Shown piece after piece: positions 57,154 to 64,000 of a stretch of DNA of 64,000 nt (within the stretch, counting starts at the first letter, position 1; every line of letters starts with the position of its first letter). The stretch is from Rosa chinensis (taxonomy: Eukaryota > Streptophyta > Magnoliopsida > Rosales > Rosaceae): positions 45,984,384-46,048,383 of the forward strand of contig NC_037093.1 of the NCBI RefSeq assembly GCF_002994745.2, given 5' to 3'. The notes under the pieces were generated by a model. That model made no database searches. It was not told the origin of the DNA and was given only the letters and a program-made list of their open reading frames with translations. Position numbers and translations under genes: made by a program.

Positions 57154-59031
57154 ATGAAGAAACTACTCGGACATAATATCTATGTAGACCCTCAGAAATT
57201 TTGGGAAAAAGACCCAGTGGTCTGTGAATTGAGATTACATGACATGAATGCTATCTGTCATGTCAAAGACATTCCTCAGTACAAAGAGGAAGATAAAAAA
57301 GAATTCAGAAAAGATATTGAAGATCTCCTGAACAAGAGATTAATTCAACCCTCCACTAGCCCTCATCATGCTCCATCATTCTACGTGAGAAATCATGCAG
57401 AAAACCTCAGAGGAAAAGCTAGAATGGTGATTGGCTACAAAGATGTCAACAAGAAGACTGTCAAAGACGGTTATCAAATTGCTCAAGTAAGAGTACTGAT
57501 CAACCAACTCAGAGGAGCCAAAGTCTTTTCAAAATTTAATGCAAAATCGGGTTTTGGGCAAGTCAAGATGCATCCTGAGAGTATCCCTCTCACTGCATTT
57601 GGAACCCCACAAGGCCATTACGAATGGTTAGTAATGCCTTTTGGTCTAAAACAAGCTCCCTCAATCTTCCAAAGGAAGATGGACAACATCTTCAAACATG
57701 TTGCGGAGTTCTGTGTCGTCTATATTGATGACATCCTGGTCTTCTCTAAAACCAGAGAAGAACACATGAAACACCTCCATGAGGTTATAAAGCTGATAGT
57801 ACAACATGGAATTATCCTAGGAGAAAAGAAAATCTTCTTTATCCTCGATGAAGTTGATTTCCTAAGAATAAACATCAAGAATAGAGTAATAAAACTCCAA
57901 CCTCATATCCTTGAGAAGATCTGGAAGTTCCCAGATAGAATTCCTGATGCTAAGAATCTCGAGAGATTCTTAGGAGTCATACACTATGGGAGAGATTTCA
58001 TTCGCAAAATCTCAGGACTAACAGCAGTGTTATCTCCTAAAACCAGTTCCAAGAGAAAATGGAACTTTACAACAGATGATGAAAAGATTGTGAAGCAGAT
58101 AAAAAACCTCTGCAAAAACCTCCCCCCTCTACAACAACCAGAGGAAAATGATGAAATTATCCTCCAAACAGATGCGAGAGATAATTACTGGTCCAGTGTT
58201 GTTCTGGCAAAAACTCCTGGAACTAACATTGAAAAGATCTGCAAATTTTGTAGCGGCAAGTTCAGCCCTGTAGAACTAAATTATCCCACAGGGGAAAAAG
58301 AAATTTTGGCTGTCAAGAAAACAATTTTAAATTCTCCAGCTTTTCTTGGAAAACTCTTTACTGTCCGCACCGATTATGCCAGAGTAAAGAATTTCAAAAC
58401 CTTTAAACTTGATAAAGCTGCTAACAGAGGAAGATTAGCAAACTGGCAATTATTTCTTAACCAATATGATTATAATATTGAATTAATTGCAGGAAACAAG
58501 AATTATCTTCCAGACGCTTTAACCAGAGAACTGGCAATGTTCAGCCAAAGAGATGACGATGAAGATCGCAATCCCAGAAACAGAAGAACTGGGAAAGAAC
58601 ATGAACCTGCAGAGGATCCCAAAGAAACTAAAGAAAAAATCCCCAAAAGATTTTTGCTAGGTCCAAAAGGACTAGCCACAACTGATCAATCCCAGGGTAA
58701 AGGATTGGCTAGCCCATCTCAAACGGCAGACTGTAAATGCTCATCAAGATCGTTAAAGACTGTTGCTTTGCCAAAAAGCAAATCAACTCCAACTGGAGTT
58801 ATAAATGTTTTTAATTATGAACTAAAGACCTTCGCTGATCCTGTGTTCAGAACTGGCAGGAGGCTAGCATACCATCAGAAAGCAATACTAGACAATCTCT
58901 TATTTGCTTTTCAAGAAAGAAACAGTGGCATCATGTTCCCAACTCTGTTTGCACTAGCTGAAGAACTCTATGAAAATGCTAGACCACAGTTTGAAGACGT
59001 TCATAAAATTATACAGCAGAGCGCTATCTAG
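57154..59031 (+). pseudogene. viral reverse transcriptase and RNase H
   Basis: A 625-codon stretch without interruption. RT motifs appear in order: LLNKRLIQPSTSPHHAPSFY, RMVIGYKDVNKKT, AKSGFGQVKMH, TAFGTPQGHYEWLVMPFGLK then QAPSIFQRKM, and VVYIDDILVFS with the catalytic YIDD intact. RNase H follows with TDARDNYWSSV, EKEILAVKKTI and RTDYARVKNF, keeping the Asp-Glu-Asp set, and NYLPDALTREL near its end. No integrase follows, as expected of a pararetrovirus. The last 150 residues (from about 58560) belong to the unassigned C-terminal region. Two stops (59029, 59071) separate it from the next segment in the same frame. Confidence 0.92.
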
Positions 59032-59121
59032 AAAGAAAAAATTCATTATCTTGAAGATCCAGAAAGTGCATGAATCCCTATCATTGCACTAAAAGAATCA
59101 GATTGGTTTGAGTTTCACAAT

Positions 59122-60057
59122 TTGATTGGCGGCCATAATGTTGAAGTCTGTATCCCTCCAACTCTCTTTATTATGGTAAGACCCTATGTTAGAAGATATG
59201 GAGTTAATGTTCATAGTGAACATCCTCAAGAACAACATCCTCAAGAACACAAGCTTTGGCTTGTTGAAAATGGTTTTGTCTATAATCTATGGACCAAAAC
59301 AAATGATGATCTAAAAGGCCTTCCTCCCATCATTGTCAACACAGTTAAAAATGTCAGAAAAAATGACTATACGCTTAGACTGAAGTTCAGATCCACTCCT
59401 CCAGAATTGATTCAAAAGGAAAATGGAGAAACAGAATATATCTCTCCATATCATTATGTCCGGATCATTCAAAGGAAATATCTTCAGCCCGCCTGTGTTG
59501 GCTACAATGGTCAGCCAAATTCAGGCATTCCATGGATGAAAGCTATGTCCCTTGAATACATCAAAAAGATCATTGAAGAAGACACCAGAAATACATTCCT
59601 GGCAGCAGGAGAAAAGATACTAATCACTACTTACTATCATTCTGAAGTAATCAGCAGTAACCTTTTCCTGTCTCTCACAAAAAGAGAAATCGACTGTACC
59701 TTAGCATGTTTACGCTGGGTGGAAAAGCTGGAAAAGGACAACCACTACAAGATGTATGTAGATACAGATGTAGAGGATAATGCGACTATTGCCAGAATGG
59801 CTGGGATGGATAGCGACTCCTTCATCCTTGGCCACAACTCAGAAACTGACGAGAATATGGAAAACAAAATGTGTAAGAAAAGCACCAAAATTGCAACTGT
59901 AGACTTTTTCAAAAGCTACTTTTACTTTTCAGAAAAGAACAAGGTGAAAAACATTTCACCTAAAAAGGTTTCTGCTTTCTCCGTCCGACCTCTATCATCA
60001 GGAGCACTTAGGAAAGCAGAGAGTCACGGAGTTGCTCTGTACATTTTTATGTTTTGA
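59122..60057 (+). pseudogene. viral C-terminal region of unknown function
   Basis: A 311-codon open stretch in the same frame as the RT segment, preceded by two stops. No domain was recognised. It has a charged, mixed composition with ENGFVYNLWTKTNDDLKGLP, YTLRLKFRSTPPELI, SPYHYVRIIQRKYLQP and SLTKREIDCTLACLRWVEKL, no transmembrane segment and no obvious zinc site. In position it corresponds to the downstream ORF of florendoviruses or the tail of the petuvirus polyprotein. Translational transactivator similarity could not be shown by eye. The annotated ATG is only the first Met in the open stretch. Confidence 0.6.
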
Positions 60058-60319
60058 ATTCCAGTTTGGGGTCCGCTCCCTATATAAGGAGCCTTAAGTT
60101 CCATTTGTAAGGCATCAGAAAATTGAGTAGAAGAGTCTTCTCTCAAGAAGTAAGAAAGCCATAGTAGTAGTGTGTTCTTCTCTTCCTGTCTAGTGTGCAG
60201 TAGTGTGCTTTCCTTCAAAGTAAGTTCTGTAATTATTCTTATGGATAACTAAACAGCCCTTTGCTGTTTACCTGAGAATGAGGCTCTGAATTTCTAGCAT
60301 GTATTTATATTTGAATAAA
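60040..60319 (+). promoter_or_regulatory. 35S-like viral promoter and poly(A) signal
   Basis: CTATATAAGG at 60080-60089 sits just after the end of the coding region, the place of the pregenomic-RNA promoter in caulimovirids. AATAAA at 60314-60319 lies about 230 bp downstream. This is the short-distance poly(A) signal that gives these viruses terminally redundant RNA. The intervening CT-rich leader (TCTTCTCTTCCTG) supports a transcribed region. Confidence 0.7.
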
Positions 60320-60689
60320 TAAATTTAGTTGATCACCCACTTCATCAAAATTATATATATTTATTTGCATGTTTAATTATCTGTTATATGCATGTATCCT
60401 GTAGAAATCCAAAGTTCTAGTTTTACCTTTTTACCTAAAAATCAGTTTTAAAAATCTAGGATTAAGACAAGCAGCAGTGATTCCGCCTGTTAAAGTAACC
60501 GTTAGGCAAGGAGCCGTTAGGTGAAAAACTTGGGCATGTTGAAGGCTAGTTTTGTTTTTAGTCATAAGTTTTTAAGACAAAATTTTTAGGCAGACAGTTA
60601 ATTCCCAGAACCCAAAGGTTAAAGTAGGATACAAAAGGCATTATCCTGAAAATGACTATCCCTTCTAGTCTTTTCCTAAGAAAATAGTA

Positions 60690-61260
60690 TAATACAAGAG
60701 TGTTGGGCAATTGGGCACAATACGAGAGATTTTTGGGTATACGAGAAAAACCCTTTTTTTTTAATATACACTCAAATCTGTTGATTACATAAATAAATTC
60801 TCATTAAGTGACAAAGAAAATAAAACATGTTTTTGTCAAAAATTTCTTAATATGCTACAAGCTCTAAATAAATACACTTGATGAACTAAACCCTTGATTG
60901 AAGCTCTGGTAATCAATACCTAGATCGAGGTTTATATCTAATTTTTTCTATTTTGTGGTCTGTTTGTTCTATATAAAAGGTATGTTATATTTTTCATATA
61001 AACACTTGAATGGAACATAGGTTAATAACATATTATACAGTTGTTCTATTTGTAAGGTATGTACTAAAAATGTACCTGATCCTTAGAATACTTTTTTCTT
61101 TTTTTCTAGATAATTTGATTTCAGATATATATATATATATATATATATATCTAACATATAGGAGGCTTAGTTTTTGGTTTATACATTCGATTACAGCCTA
61201 AATGTTAAAAGGTTTTTGGTATGTACATCTCTATATTATAATTTATTATTACATCTCTGT
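60690..61260. other. AT-rich spacer
   Basis: No gene was recognised. It includes a TA microsatellite at 61125-61150 and a short direct repeat 'acatctctatattataattta' near 61222 and 61251. Confidence 0.45.
61125..61150. repeat. (TA)n microsatellite
   Basis: An uninterrupted TA run. Confidence 0.9.
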
Positions 61261-61261
61261 A

Positions 61262-61358
61262 TTATAATTTAGGGTCCTTGACCCAAAGCATCAAAATGAG
61301 CAAAAATTATCTCACTTACCCTAGCTAGCAACAGATTTTTATTCCCACATACACAATT
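61262..61358. mobile_element. end of a TIR element, interrupted by the gypsy LTR
   Basis: GGGTCCTTGACCCAAAGCAT, TTATCTCACTTACCC and GCAACAGATTTTTATTC match the left end of the element at 14187-15885. The match stops where the LTR begins, so the LTR appears to have inserted into this element; its remainder would lie beyond the window. Confidence 0.5.
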
Positions 61359-61944
61359 TGTCACGCCCCTGATTTTTACACACATGAAAATCAATATATA
61401 TAACCCCATAATTATATATGCGTGAACGTCCAGTCATCAATACAAATACCTGAAATCTTTTTCCCTTAACTTGCACACATATTGATGCCCTGAACCCTCA
61501 AAGTTAATATACACTCGCATCCAAAGAGTTATATATTACACAAGCTTACGAATTAAATTGTCAACAACAAAATAAAACGTAAAGGCTGCTCAGAGTAACT
61601 ATACAACGGAAGTCCTTATCAAAAGTAAAGTCACAAAGGTGGCTTCCTACCGTAAAGCTGCTAGCTTGCTGCCTCAACCTCGATTTTTTCCTAACCTGCA
61701 GGATTAACCCCTACACCGTTGGAATGGTGCACCGGGTTGCCACACAACAAACCCGGTAAGCTTTTGCAAGCCCGTATGAGTAACTCAAAACACACATGCA
61801 CAACTCACGCCAAAAACGAGGAAAAACTTTCAACTCGCGAATAAAGAAAACATACCATGCTTCCAAAATCAATACTCTTTTCCCAAAAGAAACAACGAAA
61901 GTCACATCGTGACAAAATCATATAAATCGTTAACCTAACAATTC

Positions 61945-62190
61945 AAATATGATAAATTGATCCAACCTGGATAAAACAACAAATCGGTCCAACCTGGACA
62001 AAACAATAAATAGGCCCAACCTGGACAAAGCAACAAATAGGTCCAACCTGGACAAAACAACAAATAGGTCCAACCTGAACAAAGCATCAACACAAATAAA
62101 TCATACCTATTGTTAACCTAACAAGTAGAATATGATAAATCGATCCAACCTGGATAAAACAACAAATCGGTCCAACCTGGACAAAATATG
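61945..62190. repeat. 28-bp minisatellite (GGTCCAACCTGGACAAAAC)
   Basis: About six units of GGTCCAACCTGGACAAA(A/G)C plus 'aacaaata' spacers lie between two copies of an 'aatatgataaat.gatccaacc' start (61946 and 62130), which suggests a higher-order duplication of the array edge. Confidence 0.85.
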
Positions 62191-62358
62191 TACCCAGGAG
62201 TCTTAAGTAACCTACTTAGATCCCTAAAGTACGATGGCAGACAGACTAGAGCTCTAACTGAATCGTAACCTGTCACCCGGCCAAGGTTCAATCTTACGAT
62301 ATAATATTGCCATGAGGATGCAACCTGCAACCCCGGATCCTTAGGCCAACCTGACCCT

Positions 62359-62508
62359 CAGATCAAAACGTTAAATCAACCCAAAAGGAGAAATCACAAC
62401 CTGTGACTCTCAAATCCTCAGACCACCGGTCGTCAGATCAAAACGTTAAATCAATTCAAAAGGAGAAATCACAACCTGTGACTCTCAAATCCTCAAACAC
62501 TTTTCAAA
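62359..62508. repeat. 75-bp tandem duplication
   Basis: CAGATCAAAACGTTAAATCA and the following 55 bp occur at 62359 and 62434 with very few differences. Confidence 0.88.
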
Positions 62509-64000
62509 ACAATAGAAATACCATTTCCCACCAATTGTTTTCCAAAAGCCACAACCCAAAACAATAAAAAGCATCGTTTCATGCATATTGTTTCACAAAT
62601 CCACAACTAATACATGAATACGTATGTATATATATACATCCCATAATATATATATACACACACATAGTCATCTACACGGAAATGTCACTAATACCATCTA
62701 CAGTTTGCAGTTAACCAATTAACTCTCAAAACAATAAGGGTATTCCCGTTCGTGAAATGAACTTCGTGAGATTACTCACCTCGAACTCCTGCTGCGTCTT
62801 CAATACAGAACCGAACCAAACTATCACCAACAACTCGTTCAAATACTTCGTCAAGTACCTAATCACATACGGTTCCAACTTAGTAACGATTTATATTTGA
62901 TTTAAGTTCGAAACCCCTGTTTTGAACTAAAATCCCCCCAAAGTGGTGCCAATAGAGGCGAAACCACATCCGAGACCTCCCAACGTCTCTGGGATACGCC
63001 CACGATCGATGTGACCAAACCACAAGTCGATCGGATGCTCAAATCCTCACGGATAGCATAAATTGGTCGGTATGAAACTGCAAAAATCATAACAATTCCA
63101 AACGAACTCCAAAACTTGCATATTATATATCGAAACGCTCGTATCAACGAGTAGAACATATATAATAACAGAAACATTTCTTTAAGTGGCCGGAACACTG
63201 CCGGAACGCCACCACAGACGGTGGTGCGCCGCCGCCGGCCAAAAACACATTATTTCACAAAACTCCCAACATCAAAAAGCTTCATCTAAGCATGCTTGTG
63301 AACTTTCATAACAGGATCGAAGTCAGAAAACAAGCCTAAGGGATCGAAAACTACCTCACAAGCCGTGAACAGTGATCCCAACTGAGTTGATCGAAGTTTC
63401 ACGTGAATCGATCCAAACAACCACCAAGGATCGATCGGCGAGCTTGTTCTGAACTCAACTAAGGAAACTCAAAGCCTTGCCGACGTCGGAGTTGTGTTTT
63501 CCGGCCGGGTCCGAAAACACCAACCTGCACCGCCTTGTAGCGCCGCTGTGGAGGAGAATCTGCGCTAGAGGACACCAGAGGGACGACCAGACGGAGGAGA
63601 CGATGCTATCTGGAAAGTTTCGTCGCCGGAGACCGCCGCAGTCCGCCGGAAAAGTCGGGTCGGATCGACCGGGTCCGGGTCGGGTCAGTCGGATAATTTC
63701 GAATCTGAAGGTGCGAACGAGAGAGAAGAGAGAGAGAAGGGATTTCCGGAAACGGAAATAATGAAAAATAGTAAGTTTCCAACTTGGGAAACTTCTATTT
63801 ATACAAAAATGGAAATTCCTTCCAATGGCCATAACTTCCTCATACGAATTCCGATTCTCGCGTTCCACATGTCCACGAACTCGTATCGACGCGCTCTACA
63901 ACTTTCGTGAAGGAAGTTTTCGGAGAATCCCTACGAATAAAAAGTCAACCTTTGGCAACCCCCTAATACCATATTCTTCAATTAATTATTCGCCCGAAAC

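Larger units (their letters stand above)
52781..60690 (+). mobile_element. endogenous pararetrovirus (caulimovirid, petuvirus-like)
   Basis: The order is leader, tRNA-Met primer site, movement protein, capsid region with zinc knuckle, retropepsin, RT, RNase H, an unassigned C-terminal region, then a 35S-like promoter with poly(A) signal. A 30K-type movement protein separates it from gypsy retrotransposons; there is no integrase and there are no LTRs. All coding segments lie in a single frame up to a 40-bp duplication at 54673-54752 and in a single shifted frame after it. This points to one long polyprotein, as in petuviruses. About 12 in-frame stops mark it as a fossil. Florendovirus-like membership is the alternative. 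The outer limits are estimates. Confidence 0.85.
61359..64000 (-). mobile_element. long gypsy LTR, partial (continues past the window)
   Basis: The plus-strand start TGTCACGCCCC corresponds to a minus-strand LTR end ...GGGGCGTGACA, typical of long-LTR chromovirus (Tekay/Del-like) elements. A TATA box (TATAAATAG, minus strand, 63795-63803) lies near the other end, and the last bases suit an LTR beginning just outside the window. The length exceeds 2.6 kb. It contains a 28-bp minisatellite and a 75-bp duplication. There is no coding domain; the ORFs across 63455-63868 are compositional. Whether it is a solo LTR or part of a full element cannot be decided here. Confidence 0.7.

Noticed and set aside
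63455..63868. 137-codon minus-strand ORF near the right edge
   Set aside because: It lies in the promoter/leader part of a gypsy LTR and has no domain.

Overview
This looks like a stretch of eudicot nuclear DNA. It is AT-rich, has short GT-AG introns, plant-type transcription factors and a dense, nested layer of plant transposons. The mix of Ty1/copia, long-LTR gypsy, LINE and caulimovirid sequences would fit a Rosaceae genome (strawberry/rose group), but that placement is inference. No prokaryotic features, CRISPR arrays or rRNA genes were seen, and no tRNA gene is supported.

Three host genes appear intact. Two are intronless, tandem, same-strand IBH1-like atypical bHLH genes (8369-8875 and 13058-13570, minus). 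They share three upstream non-coding blocks, including a nearly identical E-box-bearing element. The third is a 14-exon fimbrin (plastin) gene (44602-49154, minus) whose exons join in frame to 667 residues. Broken host genes are a DUF295/KIB-type F-box pseudogene (399-950) and an F-box/LRR gene fragment.

Left part (1-7.7 kb): a LINE tail, the KIB pseudogene, then a TIR element (1265-4560) carrying the F-box/LRR fragment. Two solo LTRs with perfect 5-bp target duplications split that fragment. A hAT transposase remnant and a 1.64-kb unclassified repeat follow. Middle (7.7-23 kb): a tRNA-derived SINE, the bHLH pair, a TIR element, a MITE, a second copy of the 1.64-kb repeat and degenerate gypsy LTR material. 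Centre (23.6-43 kb): two LINE/RNase H remnants, two oppositely oriented decayed copia elements of one family, a MITE, a 9-bp-TSD MULE-like element, and three long non-coding poly(A) retroposons (24412-25449, 31896-32826, 41428-42998), each flanked by 14-16 bp target duplications.

Right part (49-64 kb): after the fimbrin gene lies an endogenous pararetrovirus (about 52.8-60.7 kb). It has a tRNA-Met primer site, a movement-protein domain, a capsid region with a zinc knuckle, a protease, an RT/RNase H with intact YIDD, an unassigned C-terminal region and a 35S-like promoter. All its coding segments lie in one frame up to a 40-bp duplication and in one shifted frame after it, which suggests a single-polyprotein (petuvirus-like) ancestor. 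It carries about 12 in-frame stops. The window ends inside a long gypsy LTR on the minus strand (61359 to beyond 64000).
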